A DNA stretch of 64,000 bases from Bubalus kerabau (lineage: Eukaryota > Chordata > Mammalia > Artiodactyla > Bovidae): assembly GCF_029407905.1 (NCBI RefSeq), contig NC_073641.1:18335001-18399000 (forward strand), given 5' to 3'. This document shows, in pieces, positions 43,930-55,069 of this stretch. The position numbers and the translations under genes were made by a program. Under the pieces are notes generated by a model. That model was not told where the DNA came from and did no database searches. It saw nothing but the letters and a program-made list of their open reading frames with translations. Every line of letters starts with the position of its first letter. Within the stretch, counting starts at the first letter, position 1.

Positions 43930-46825
43930 AAGTCTTGCTGTTGTTGTTCTTCAGTCACCCAGTTGTGTCCAACTCTTTGCGACCCTGTGGACTGCAGCAC
44001 ATCAGCCTCCCTGTCCCTTAGCACCTCCCAGGGTTTGCCCAAGTTCATGTTCATTGCATTGGTGATGCCGTCCAGCCACCTCATCCTCTGACACCCTCTT
44101 CTCCTTCTGCCCTCAATCTTTCCCAGCATCAGGGACTTTTCCAATGAGTCATCTGTTCACATCAGATAACCAAAATACTGGAGCTTCAGCTTCAGTCCTT
44201 CCAGTGAATATTCAGGGTTGATCTCCCTTAAGATTTACTGGTTTGATCTTCTTGCTATCCAAGGGACTTTCAGAAGTCCTCTCCAGCACCGCAGTTCAAA
44301 GGCATCAATTCTTTGGCAGTCTGCCTTCTTTACAGTCCAGCTCTCACAGCCGTATGTGACCAATGGGAAGACCACAGCCTTGACTAGATGAACCTTTGTA
44401 GGCAGAGTAATGTCTCTGCTTTTCAAAACACTGTCTAGTTTGTCATAGCTTTCCTTCCAAGAAACAATTGTCTTCTGATCTCGTGGCTGTAGTCAGCATC
44501 TGCAGTGAGTGGAGCCCAAGAAGAGAAATATGTCACTACTTTTACCTTTTCCCCTTCTTTTTGCTGTGAACTAATGGAGCAGGATGCCATGGTCTTGGTT
44601 TTGTGTTTTTTTTTTAAATACTGAGTCTTATGCCAGCTCTTTCACTCTCCTCCTTCTCCCTCATCAAAAGGGTCTTTAGTTTCTCTTTGCTTTCTGCCAT
44701 TAGAGTGGTATCATCCGCATTTCTGAGGTTGTTGATGTTTCTCCCACCTATGTTGGTTTTGACTTGTAACTCATCCAGCCTGGCATTTCTCATGATGTGC
44801 TCAGCATACAGGTTAAACAAACAGGGTGACAGCAGACATCCCGGTCATACTCCTTTCTCGATCTTGAATCAATCAGTTGTACCATACAGGGTTCTAACTG
44901 TTGCTTCTTGACTCATGTACAAGTTCCTCAGGAGACAGGTAAGATGGCCTGGATTCCCATCTAAGAGTTTTCCAGTTTGTCATGACCCACACAAAGGCTT
45001 TAGCATAGTAGCTGCAACAGACACAAACATTTTTCTGAAATTCCCTTGCTTCCTCTATAATCCAACTGATGTTGGCAATTTGATCTCTAGCTCCTCTTCC
45101 TTTTCTAAACCCAACCTGGACATCTGGAAGCTCTTGGTTCGCATAATATTGACGTCTAGCATGCAAGATTTTAAGCATGACATTACTAGCATGGGAGATG
45201 AATGCAATCGTCTGGTGGTTAGCACATTCTTTGGTACTATCCTTCTTGGGAATTGGGATGAGGATTGACCTTTTCCAGTCCTGTGGCCACTGCTGGGTCT
45301 TTCAGATTTGCTGACATAATGAATGCAAAACGGATTTGAGTAGTTCTGGAATTTCATCGCATCCACTAGCTTTATTAATAGCAGTGTTTCTTAAGGCCCA
45401 GTTGACTTTGCACTCCAGAATGTCTGGCTCTGGGTGACTAACCATGTTATCTTAGTAATCTGGTTCATTAAGATCTTTTTTATATATTTCCATGTATTGT
45501 TTCCATCTCTTGATCTCTTCAGCATCTACTAGGTCTCTACCATTTTTATCCTTTATTGTGCCCATCTTTGGGGCAGAATGCTCCATTGAGGTTTCCAATT
45601 TTCCTGACGAGATCTCCAGTCTTTCCCCTTTAGTTGTTTTCTTCTATTATTAAGCATTGTTCATTGAAGAAGTCCTCCTTGCCTCTTCTAGCTGTTTTTT
45701 TGAGACTCTGCATTTGACTGGGTCTACCTTTCCTCCTCTCCTTTGTTTTTTACTCTCTTTGTTCTTCTACTATTTGTAAAGCCTCCTCAGATAGCCACTT
45801 TGCCTCCTTGCTTTTCTTTTTCTTTAGGATGGTTTTGTTCACTGCCTCCTGTGAAATATTATGGAGCTCTGTCCATAGTTCTTCAGGCATGCTGTTAATT
45901 AGATCTAGTCCCTTGAATAGATATTCGTTACCTCTACTGTGAATCCATATAGGATTTGATTTAGGTCATATCTGACTGGCCTATTGTTTTTCCTGGTTTT
46001 CTTTAGTTTAAGCCTGAATTTTGCTATGAGAAGCTGATGATCTGAACCACAGTCAGCTCCAGATCTTGTTTTTGCTGTTTACAGCTTTGCCATCTTTAGC
46101 TACAAAGAATGTAATCAATTAGATTTCAGTATTGATCATTTGGAGACGTCCACGTGTAAAGTTGTCTCGTTGACAAAGGGTATTTGCTATGACTAGAGCA
46201 TTCTCTTGGCAGAATTCAGTTACCCTTTGCCCTTCTTCACTTTGTTCTCCAAAACCAAACTTGCCTGTTACTCCAGACATATCTTGACTTCCTACTTTTG
46301 CATTCCAATAACCGAAGGTGAATAGAATGTCTTTTTTAGGTGTAGGAAGTCTTCTAGGTTTTCATAGAACTGATCAACGTCAGCCTCTTGGGCATCAGGG
46401 CATTGACTTGGATTACTGTGATATTGAATGGCTTGCCTTGGAAATGAACTGAGATCATTCTGTCATTTTTGAGATTGCGCTCAAGTACTATATTTCAGAC
46501 TCTTTTGTTGATTATGAGGGCTACTCCACTTTTTCTATAGGATCCTTGTCCACAGTAGCAGATCTAATGGTCATCTGAATTAAATTCGATCATTCCTGTC
46601 CATTTTAGTTCCAAGATTCCTAGGGAGTTGATGTCTGTTCTTACCATCTCCTGCTTGTCTGCATCCAATTTTCTTGATTGAAGGACCTAACATTTCAGGT
46701 TCCCATGAAATATTGTTCTTTGTAGCATCGGATTTTATTTTCATCACCAGACACAAACACAACTGAGTGTTGTATTTGCTCTGGCCCAGCCACTTCATTC
46801 ATTCTGGGGCTATTGGTAATTCTCT
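43930..46825 (-). mobile_element. BovB LINE, nearly full length, old copy
   Basis: About 2.9 kb, close to the ~3.2 kb usually quoted for BovB. The 3' end is at the left with an AACAACA-type tail (complement 'ttgctgttgttgttc'). Going right come the C-terminal region, RT (YADD-type frame at 44614-44820 reads 'NNLRNADDTTLMAES'), the connector and endonuclease to about 46800. Stops, frameshifts and a poly-T insert near 44609 abound. It is more diverged than the copies at 42473 and 51606. Confidence 0.92.
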
Positions 46826-46983
46826 AAGTCTTAAACAGTGTAAAATCATATTTGAATCTTCACTGCATGATTCCAAAATTTGTCTTCCAGAGTAATGAGA
46901 GCAATAATGAGCTTTATATCTTCTGATAAAGGAATGTGTACATAGATTTGGATTGACATATATACACTGCTATGTATAAAATA

Positions 46984-47189
46984 GGTTTCTCTGGTGGCTC
47001 AGTGGTAAAGAATCCACCTGCCAATGCAGGAGACATGGGTTTGATCCCTGAGTTGGGAAGATTCCCCCGGAGAAGGAAACAGCAACTCACTCCAGAGTTC
47101 TTGCGTGGAAAATCCCATGAACAGAGGAGTCTGGTGGGCTACAGTTCATGGGGTTGCAAAAGAATTGGACATGACTTAGCAACTAAATG
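46984..47189 (+). mobile_element. Bov-tA SINE
   Basis: Sense copy: head 'tttctctggtggctcagtgg', end 'gacatgacttagcaactaaatg'. Its 3' end served as target for the next SINE. Confidence 0.93.
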
Positions 47190-47420
47190 GGACTTGCCTG
47201 ATGGCTCAAATGTTAAAGAATCTGCCTGCAGTGCGGGAGACCTGGGTTAGATCCCTGGGTTAGGAAGATGCCCTGGAGAAGGGAATGGCTACCCACTCCA
47301 GTATTCTGGCCTGGAGAATTCCATGGACTGAGACGCCTGGCATGCTACAGTCCATGGGGTCACCAAGAGTTGGACACTATTGAGCAACTTTCACTTTCAA
47401 TTTTCACTAGTAACTAAATG
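47181..47420 (+). mobile_element. Bov-tA SINE inserted at the end of another
   Basis: Body 47190-47411. The target 'aactaaatg' is exact at 47181-47189 (the last bases of the previous SINE) and 47412-47420. Ends in a 'tttcactttcaattttcact' tail. Confidence 0.93.
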
Positions 47421-47648
47421 ACAGCAATATATAAAATATCAATAGATAACTAATAAGAATCTACTGGATAGCACAGAGAACTCTACTCAGGGAACTCTGC
47501 CACTATTTCTCCAGCTGGTACAAAAGAGGAAGTCAGAGATCTAAGCTAGAGAAGGATGCAGCATGTCATTGCTGAGCCCACCTAGGCTTCTACAAAACTG
47601 TAAACTAATAAGTAAGTGCAGTTTTAAGCCATTAAGTTCATAGTAATG
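47421..47648. other. Unclassified DNA
   Basis: No gene or repeat recognised. Confidence 0.45.
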
Positions 47649-47883
47649 TGTCATGCGGGCTTCCCTGGTGGCTCAGCAATAAAGTATCCACCGGCCAATG
47701 CAGGAAATGCTAGTTCAATCCCTGGGTTGGGAAGATCCCCTGGAGAAAGAAATGGCAACCCAGTCCAGTACTCTTGCCTGGGAAATCTCATGGACAGAGG
47801 AGGCTGGTGGGCTACAGTCCATGGGATCACAAAGAGCCAGGCATGACTTAGCTACTTAAACAACAATAACAAATTTGTCATGC
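47649..47883 (+). mobile_element. Bov-tA SINE with 8-base target duplication
   Basis: Body 47657-47875 with head 'gggcttccctggtggctcag' and an AACAATAACAA tail. The target 'tgtcatgc' lies at 47649-47656 and 47876-47883. Confidence 0.95.
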
Positions 47884-48297
47884 AGTGGTAGAAAACTAAC
47901 CATTCAAGGATGTTAACTCTTCATAGGGTTGTGAAATCCTCAGACCAACAGAAATAAGGAAAGGACATTCACAGGCAGACTGGGTGGAGTAGATGCTGTA
48001 TGTGCCCATGCACACCTTACCACTGGATGACTTTCCACTGCCAGAATCTAAGTCTTTTTGCTTGAGGGCTTTCTCAGGAGCCAGGGAAGGCAATTCTACC
48101 TAGTTATGACAGATCCAAATGGCTAAGGGATTAAATAGCCAGGGAATAGACCTCAACAATGGCTGACAATAGTTGTGTATAAATGTGGAAGCTTCTTTAC
48201 CCTTGATAACTTGGAGGATGTATTCCTTGTGCAATCAAGCTCCAGTTACCTGTAATGGTAGCTGACTTGGTAACAGAACTTTTATTCACTGCTTTCC
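47884..48297. other. Unclassified DNA
   Basis: About 410 bases; no gene or repeat recognised. Confidence 0.45.
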
Positions 48298-48523
48298 CTT
48301 CTGTTTCATTGGAAAAGACCCTGACTCGGGAAAGACTGGAAGGCAGGAGGAGAAGGGGATGGCAGAGAATGAGATGTTGGATGGCATCACCAACTCAATG
48401 GACATGAGTTTGAGCAAACTCTGGGAAATGGTGAAGGACAAGGAAGCCTGGTGTGCTGCAGTCCATAGGGTTGCAAAGAGTCAGACATGGCTTAGCAACT
48501 TAATAACAACAACTTCTGTTTCA
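48298..48523 (+). mobile_element. BovB LINE 3' end with 11-base target duplication
   Basis: Body 48309-48512 ('ttggaaaagaccctgactcg' to an AATAACAACAA tail). The target 'cttctgtttca' is exact at 48298-48308 and 48513-48523. Only ~200 bases of BovB were inserted. Confidence 0.95.
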
Positions 48524-48879
48524 CTTCCCTGCTACGCCTCCCAAATAAACCACTTGCACTAAAAACCTTGTCTTAGGAATTGCTTCCAGAGCTGCTAGAC
48601 TGAAACAATGGATAATGTGAATGAAGTCAGAGAAGCCTGACATAATGGGACAAGGCACAGTGTGCTGGGAAGAGATTGGGCCAGAATATAGAGAACCCTG
48701 CATGTTCTCCTAAGAACTTAGAGACCACTTTGGGAGTCATCAGTGTGTCAAAGAGTGTCTTCCAATTTTTCGTTAGCAGCAGAACCCTGAGTTATATGTC
48801 TAGCTGCAGAACTCCATCTCCCTATTTCCTCTGAGGATATGAATGCAAAAGATATGAAATAAAAGTAAAAGCTTTCTGT
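48524..48879. other. Unclassified DNA
   Basis: No named repeat or gene recognised. Confidence 0.45.
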
Positions 48880-49130
48880 GGAGTTTCTGAGAAATCCTTT
48901 TTCATACTTCCCCTCCTCCCCCTTCCTTTTTAACTGGAAAGCAGACATGATAGCTGAAGAAGCTCCAGCAGCCACCTTGGGACCATGAGGGGAAGAATGA
49001 AAGAATTGCTGAGGCTTTGGCCAGGAAATTCTTGAGCTGCTAATCTAGCACCAGCCACTACCTACTTCAGATCTATTGTTACATGAAAAATTAAAAAAAA
49101 AAACAAAAAACCTTTCAAGCTACTGAAGGT
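48880..49130 (+). repeat. Ancient LTR-type repeat, family unresolved
   Basis: 'ctggaaagcagacatgatagctgaagaagctccagcagccaccttgggaccatgagg' is a pattern I associate with old mammalian LTR-type repeats. The 3' part near 49090 is A-rich. Assignment is tentative. Confidence 0.4.
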
Positions 49131-49705
49131 AGGTTTCTATTAACAAGTGAGCACAGTTACTATCTGATAAACTGACATATCTAGAAAAAGAACTTGTATC
49201 TTGATTGTTTGACTATTGCCCTGATACAACAAGGACAGAGTTATCCCAACTTGCCCTGCAACTAGAGAAATACTGCCACAAAATCTCAGGATGTAGTTTA
49301 GAAACAGCAGCAAATCTAGCAAGAAAATCTCAGGACACATTGCAGAAACATCAGCAAAGCCTTCCAAATTTTAATTATAAAAAACTTCCATGCCAACTTT
49401 ATATTGCCATTTCACATTTGCTTACGCAGAACCTTTTGTGTTTTCAAAGTCATTTCCAGGAGTGTTAATAAGGCACTAGAGACAGCATTTGGTGGCCTCT
49501 GCATTGTTTGATAATGCCAACAACACAAATGTCATTCCAACATCATTGAAAAAGTTTTCTTACCAAATTCTATAACCTCTAATTACCCTGAAAGAAATCC
49601 CCCAACAAAAAACAAAGCAATACTATTTTTACTATTGGCCTGAAAAGTATAAATATAGTTCACTTGTTTCTAATGCATGGGAGGAAGAGGAATTAAGAGT
49701 AGCAT
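49131..49705. other. Unclassified DNA with an imperfect internal direct repeat
   Basis: Contains a ~44-base imperfect tandem unit ('aaaatctcagg' at 49280 and again at 49324, each followed by '...gaaaca-cagcaaa'). An 87-codon plus-strand frame spans it; I recognise no family. Confidence 0.45.
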
Positions 49706-49711
49706 TTTATT
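49706..49711 (-). terminator. AATAAA poly(A) signal candidate for the minus-strand exon
   Basis: AATAAA on the minus strand, 88 bases downstream of the stop at 49799-49801. By itself such a hexamer is common in AT-rich DNA; it gains weight only from the exon-like sequence upstream. Confidence 0.3.
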
Positions 49712-49798
49712 AGTACCACCATTACACAAAGAAAGTTGCAAGAAGACATTAAGCTTGACACAAGTTTAGATAGAGAAGAATGTTTGTCCTATGGTATA

Positions 49799-49953
49799 TC
49801 AGTAATGCTCCCGTAAAATGCTATGATTTACTAACACTTGCTCAAGTAATCTCTTGGCAGCATCTGTGTCACCAAATTCAGTAAATGATTCCAAGTCATA
49901 GGTTGTTATTTCCCTTGCTGTATTAATGTTTGTTTCTTTTACTTTAGAAGTAT
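49799..49953 (-). CDS. Candidate terminal coding exon of an unidentified host gene
   Basis: On the minus strand a pyrimidine-rich tract and AG acceptor ('ttcttgctcttaatattag', AG at 49955-49954) precede 155 bases. After two bases completing a split codon, these give 50 hydrophilic residues and a TGA. The peptide contains 'EITTYDLESFTEFGDTDAAK' and ends 'LVNHSILREHY'; it has balanced charged residues, unlike the Leu/Phe/Ser-rich noise frames nearby. An AATAAA follows. It lies in DNA with no repeat. I cannot name the protein. If real, the rest of the gene lies to the right, beyond the repeats or outside the window; a processed-pseudogene or chance frame is equally possible. Confidence 0.3.
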
Positions 49954-50340
49954 CTAATATTAAGAGCAAGAAGGAAAAATGTGCAGAGGGACCCTGTGCC
50001 ACTCAGAGCAGATATCTGAAGTGCCTTACTATTAAAAGATATTTATCAAATATATTGCCAGTAGCTTTAGAAACATACCTATGTGAATATGCTATCCTTT
50101 GATCTAAGAGCATTTCTCATGTGTAGGAGATCATTTGTATAAATGACACTTGGAGTGGCATAGACATATTTCCTCTCTGCCTCCCATATTTATTCAATTC
50201 AGAAATCCCAAACAAGCCTTTTTTCTTTTCAACCTTTCAACATTAATATTGATATGAAAAGACATGGTGATATTTCTGCTTCATGCTTCAGTCCTACGTA
50301 ATTTTTCTAGAGTTGTACAAACTTTCCTTATCTTGTTACT
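49954..50340. other. Unclassified DNA
   Basis: Would be intron if the neighbouring candidate exon is real. No repeat recognised. Confidence 0.45.
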
Positions 50341-50638
50341 TTTGCATCTTTGCTGCTGCTGCTGCTGCTGCATCGCTTTAGTCGTGTCCAACTCTGTGCG
50401 ACCCCATAGACGGCAGCCCACCAGGCTTCCTGTCCCTGGGACTCTCCAGGCAAGAACACTGGAGTGGGTTGCCATTTCCTTCTCCAATGCATGAAAGTGA
50501 AAAGTGAAAGTGAAGTCGCTCAGTCGTGTCCGACTCTAGCAACCCCATGGACTGCAGCCTACCAGGCTCCTCCGTCCATGGGATTTTCTAGGCAAAAGTA
50601 CTGGAGTGGGGTGCCATTGCCTTCTCCTTTGCATCTTT
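50341..50638 (-). mobile_element. Bov-A2 SINE with 11-base target duplication and (CTG)n tail
   Basis: Body 50352-50627. The tail appears on plus as about seven 'gct' units (50352-50372). The target 'tttgcatcttt' is exact at 50341-50351 and 50628-50638. Both Bov-A units are well preserved. Confidence 0.96.
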
Positions 50639-51337
50639 AAATGGTATCAAATAAGAAATGCCAGGGTCAATTCAACCTTGCAGCTTTTGGAGAGACATTC
50701 CTGTCCCAAACTATAGAAAACCCACTGTTAAGAAAAGTAGTGCCATTCTCTAAGGCACAAATGAATGGTTATAAAATTAAAGGGAGTTTTAAAATAAAAA
50801 GGAATCAAAACATTGTTTTTTAATGAAATCAAATCTAAAGTATTAAATTTGTCCCAAGGATTTTCCTTTTTTTTTTTTTTTATTCTAAGAGAAGAGCAAT
50901 TTTGAGAAGCCATTATCAACGCAGTAAGACTTTTTGAGAAGGTAGAAATCCCTACATTTAATTGTAAGATGCATGCTGTTTTCAGGGGGGAAGATGCAAG
51001 GAGAAGACGTAACTAAGAAATGTGTTACTTGTCAGACTTTGCCTTCCCTGACAGTGCTCAATTTCAGGCACTGATGCATCCAACCTGCTCACTCAGCTGC
51101 TCGCTATGTTTGGTAGCTATTAGAATCACATCCTTACCCCAAAGTGTGAGGTGCCCACTGGGCTGAGTCATCCCTTCCCCCCAGTTCGTGACTGTTCTCT
51201 CTAAACATGCCCTTGTTCCTCTGTGTGACACAAAAGCCGGTTCTGAATTCCAGCCGTGTTGACTAAGACCCACTGACAACCATGCCTTCCTTTGCTCTTC
51301 TGCCAGCTGCTGCCTGAGAAGCTTACCAACATGCTCT
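50639..51337. other. Unclassified DNA
   Basis: About 700 bases with a T run at 50868-50881. No gene or named repeat. Confidence 0.5.
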
Positions 51338-51520
51338 TGACCAACAACACCAGCATGAGCCAGGAACTTGCTAGAAACGCAAATTCTTGCTAGGAAAACA
51401 AATTCTTACTACACCCCCCTCAACACTACCCAGACCCACTGAATCAGAAACTCTGAGGGTGAAGTTGTAATAAGCCTTCCAGATGATTTTGATGTAGTCC
51501 CCAAGTGTGAAAATCACTAG
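51338..51520 (-). mobile_element. MER5A hAT-type DNA transposon
   Basis: Reverse-complement MER5A: 'ccagcatgagccaggaacttgctagaaacgcaaattctt', 'cagacccactgaatcagaaactctgaggg', 'ccagatgattttgatgtagtc'. A local duplication of the 'caaattctt' block sits near 51380-51408. Terminal repeats are decayed. Confidence 0.82.
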
Positions 51521-51608
51521 TATAAATCATCTCAACATTGCCCAGAGTTTTGCTATCAAATGGGCAATTCCCTCTGTTAAATCAACAGTAGCTAACATTC
51601 ATTCATCC

Positions 51609-52170
51609 AAAAAAGATGTCCTTTTCATTATAGGGGACTGGAATGCAAAAGTAGGAAGTCAAGAAACACCTGGAGTAACAGGCAAATTTGGCCTTAGAAT
51701 ACGGAATGAAGCAGGGCAAAGACTAATAGAGTTTTGCCAAGAAAATGCACTGGTCATAACAAACACCCTCTTCCAACAACACAAGGGAAGACTCTACACA
51801 TGGACATCACCAGATGGTCAACACTGAAATCAGATTGATTATATTCTTTGCAGCCAAAGATGGAGAAGCTCTATACAGTCAGCAAAAACAAGACCAGGAG
51901 CTAGATCATGAACTCCTTATTGCCAAATTCAGACTTAAATTGAAGAAAGTAGGGAAAACCACTAGACCATACAGGTATAACCTAAATCAAATCCCTTATG
52001 ATTATACAGTGGAAGTGAGAAATAGATTTAAGGGCCTAGATCTCATAGAATGCCTGATGAACTATGGAATGAGGTTTGTGACATTGTACAGGAGACAGGG
52101 ATCAAGACCATCTCTAGGGAAAAGAAATGCAAAAAAGCAAAATGGCTGTCTGGGGAGGCCTTACAAATAG
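51609..52170 (+). pseudogene. BovB endonuclease part, broken
   Basis: AP-endonuclease-type text 'DVLFIIGDWNAKVGSQ' and 'LYTWTSPDGQH' in frame from 51618. A TGA at 51825-51827 stops it. About 11 bases are missing near 51901 compared with the older BovB copy (complement at 46041-46065, which keeps 'gactgtggttc'), which removes the residues just before the Asp-His pair of the catalytic SDH motif and shifts the frame. The N-terminal endonuclease residues are absent. Confidence 0.9.
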
Positions 52171-54030
52171 CTGTGAAAAGAAGAGAAGTGAAAAGCAAAG
52201 GAGCAAAGGAAAGATACAAGCATCTGAATGCAGAGTTCCAAAGAATAGCAAGAAAAGATAAGAAAGCCTTCTTCAGAGATCAATGCAAAGAAATAGAGGA
52301 AAACAACAGAATGGGAAAGACTAGGGATCGCTTCAAGAAAATCAGAGATACCAAGGGAACATTTCATGCAAAGATGGGCTCGATAAAGGACAGAAATGGC
52401 ATGGACCTAACAGAAGCAGAAGATATTAAGAAGAGGTGGCACGAATACACAGAAGAACTGTACAAAAAAGATCTTCACGACCTAGACAATCATGATGGTG
52501 TAATCACTGACCTAGAGCCAGACATCCTGGAATGTGAAGTCAAGTGGGCCTTAGAAAGCATCACTACCAACAAAGCTAGTGGAGGTGATGGAATTCCAGT
52601 TGAGCTATTCCAAATCCTGAAAGATGATGCTGTGAAAGTGCTGCACTCAATATGCCAGCAAATTTGGAAAACTCAACAGTGGCCACAGGACTGGAAAAGG
52701 TCAGTTTTCATTCCAGTCCCAAAGAAAGGCAATGCCAAAGAATGCTCAAACTACCGCACAACTGCACTCATCTCACACGCTAGTAAAGTAATGCTCAAAA
52801 TTCTCCAAGCCAGGCTTCAGCAATATGTGAACCGTGAACTTCCTGATGTTCAAGCTGGTTTTAGAAAAGGCAGAGGAACCAGAGATCAAATTGCCAACAT
52901 CTGCTGGATCGTAGAAAAAGCAAGAGAGTTCCAGAAAAACATCTATTTCTGCTTTATTGACTATGCCAAAGCCTTTGACTGTGTGGATCACAATCAACTG
53001 TGGAAAATTCTGAAAGAGATGGGAACACCAGACCACCTGATCTGCCTCTTGAGAAATCTGTATGCAGGTCAGGAAGCAACAGTTAGAACTGGACATGGAA
53101 CAACAGACTGGTTCCAAATCGGGAAAGGAGTGCATCAAGGCTGTATATTGTCACCCTGCTTATTTAACTTCTATGCAGAGTACATCATGAGAAATGCTGG
53201 ACTGGAAGAAACACAAGCTGGAATCAAGATTGCTGGGAGAAATATCAATAACCTCAGATATGCAGATGACACCACCCTTATGGCAGAAAGTGAAGAGGAA
53301 CTAAAAAGCTTCTTGATGAAAGTGAAAGTGGAGAGTGAAAAAGTTGGCTTAAAGCTCAACATTCAGAAAACGAAGATCATGGCATCTGGTCCCATCACTT
53401 CATGGGAAATAGATGGGGAAACAGTGGAAACAGTGTCAGACTTTATTTTTGGGGGGCTCCAAAATCACTGCAGATGGTGACTTCAGCCATGAAATTAAAA
53501 GATGCTTACTCTTTGGAAAGAAAGTTATGACCAACCTAGATAGCATATTCAAAAGCAGAGACATTACTTTGCCAACAAAGGTCCACCTAGTCAACGCTAT
53601 GGTTTTTCCTGTGGTCATGTATGGATATGAGAGTTGGACTGTGAAAAAGGCTGAGCACCGAAGAACTGATGCTTTTGAACTGTGGTGTTGGAGAAGACTC
53701 TTGAGAGTCCCTTGGACTGCAAGGAGATCCAACCAGTTCATTCTGAAGGAGATCAGCCCTGGGATTTCTTTGGAAGGAATGGTGCTCAAGCTGAAACTCC
53801 AGTACTTTGGCTACCTCATGCGAAGAATTGACTCATTGGAAAAGACGCTGATGCTGGGAGGGATTGGGGGCAGGAGGAGAAGGGGACAACAGAGGATGAG
53901 ATGGCTGGATGGCATCACTGACTCGATGGACGTGAGTCTGAGTGAACTCCAGGAGTTGGTGATGGACAGGGAGGCCTGGCATGCTGCGATTCACGGGGTC
54001 ACAAAGAGTTGGACACGACTGAGCGGCTGA
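52050..54030 (+). pseudogene. BovB reverse transcriptase frame, one frameshift from continuous
   Basis: A 476-codon frame (52050-53480) holds the connector, then RT motif A 'CFIDYAKAFDCVDHN', 'GKGVHQGCILSPCLFNFYAE' (His where RQG is usual) and active-site 'NNLRYADDTTLMAES'. A guanine run at 53451-53456, one base longer than in the copies at 43055 and 56300, shifts the frame. A second frame (53413-54030) then carries the C-terminal region to the natural end. Apart from that base the RT half is open, unlike all other BovB copies here. Because the endonuclease is dead, it is not expected to move. Confidence 0.93.
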
Positions 54031-54139
54031 ACTGAACTGAACTGAACATTCATTCAGGTACTGCTCTAAAATCAGGTACTTCTCTATCTAAAACATTCTT
54101 CTCTATCTAAACTTCGTGTAATATTTCATAATATTTCAA

Positions 54140-54310
54140 GCTCTTTGTAGTATTTCAAGCTCATTTAGTCCTCAAATGAACCTGGTGAGGTAGTTACTAT
54201 TACAATTATTACCATCTACACTTTGGAAACTGAAGTAAAGAGGTTCCAAACCACAGACACTTAACAAGAGAGGCAGGATTCAGGCACCCATCTTCTCTGG
54301 GCTCTCTTGT
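54140..54310 (-). mobile_element. MIR SINE
   Basis: Complement of the MIR core: 'catttagtcctcaaatgaacctggtgaggtagttactatta' followed by 'ggaaactgaagtaaagagg' and 'caggattcaggcacccatc'. Diverged, ancient. Confidence 0.78.
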
Positions 54311-54756
54311 ACGTCACTGTGTGACCTCTGACCATTTATACATCTCAGAATTACATCAAAGATTTCCATAAAGAACACGGGGCATTCTAACAGTAAGGGA
54401 CTTTCCCACAGGCTAATTGAACCCTCAAGACAAAAATCTGAGGTTGGTATTAGTGGCCCAATTTCCCAAGTGAATAAAAATAAGAGCAATCTCATTAACA
54501 CTAATCTGAACTTTGTTGGTTTGGAATTAATAATAATTTGGTTATATTGTACCTAAAACTTAATGATGTTAAGTAATATTTTTCCTTATGAATTTTCAGA
54601 CTTCTGCTCACAAACAAGAGAACCTGATTTAAATTTAATCAGATTTTGCAAATGAAGGACCCAAAAGATGGACATTCCATTCTTTGTGCCTTTGGTCCTA
54701 AAAGACTAACTAAATAAATCTTGAAATGTCTGCTATTCACATTGCATCAAATACTC
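54311..54756. other. Unclassified DNA
   Basis: About 445 bases; no gene or named repeat. Confidence 0.5.
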
Positions 54757-55069
54757 TCAGTCAAAAGAAGTAACAATAGCAAGGAAACCATAAACAAGAT
54801 GGGAATGGGAGAAACCCTCTGAATGGGAGAAAATATTTATAAATGAAGCAACTGATAAGGGATTAATCTCCAAAACATACAAACAGCTCATGCAGCTCAA
54901 TATAAAGAAGACAAACAACACAATCAAAAACTGGGCAGAAGACCTAAATAGACATTTCTTCAAAGAAGACACACAGATGACCATCAAACACATGAAAAGA
55001 TACTCAATATTGCTATTAGAAAAAGCAAATCAAAACTATAATGAGGTATCACCTCACACCAGTCAGAAT
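54757..55069 (+). mobile_element. L1 ORF2 C-terminal part (first segment)
   Basis: Sense L1: 'gaatgggagaaaatatttat', 'gggcagaagacctaaatagacatttctt', 'cctcacaccagtcagaat'. A 69-codon frame (54890-55099) keeps part of it. Interrupted by BovB at 55070. Confidence 0.88.

Larger units (their letters stand above)
51594..54056 (+). mobile_element. BovB LINE, 2.44 kb, with 12-base target duplication
   Basis: Body 51606-54044, 5'-truncated in the endonuclease domain and ending in an (ACTGA)3 tail. The target 'aacattcattca' is exact at 51594-51605 and 54045-54056. The sharpest BovB insertion in the window and the best reference for the other copies. Confidence 0.97.

Noticed and set aside
49205..49468. 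87-codon plus-strand frame
   Set aside because: It spans an imperfect tandem repeat, lacks splice or promoter signals and matches nothing that I recognise.
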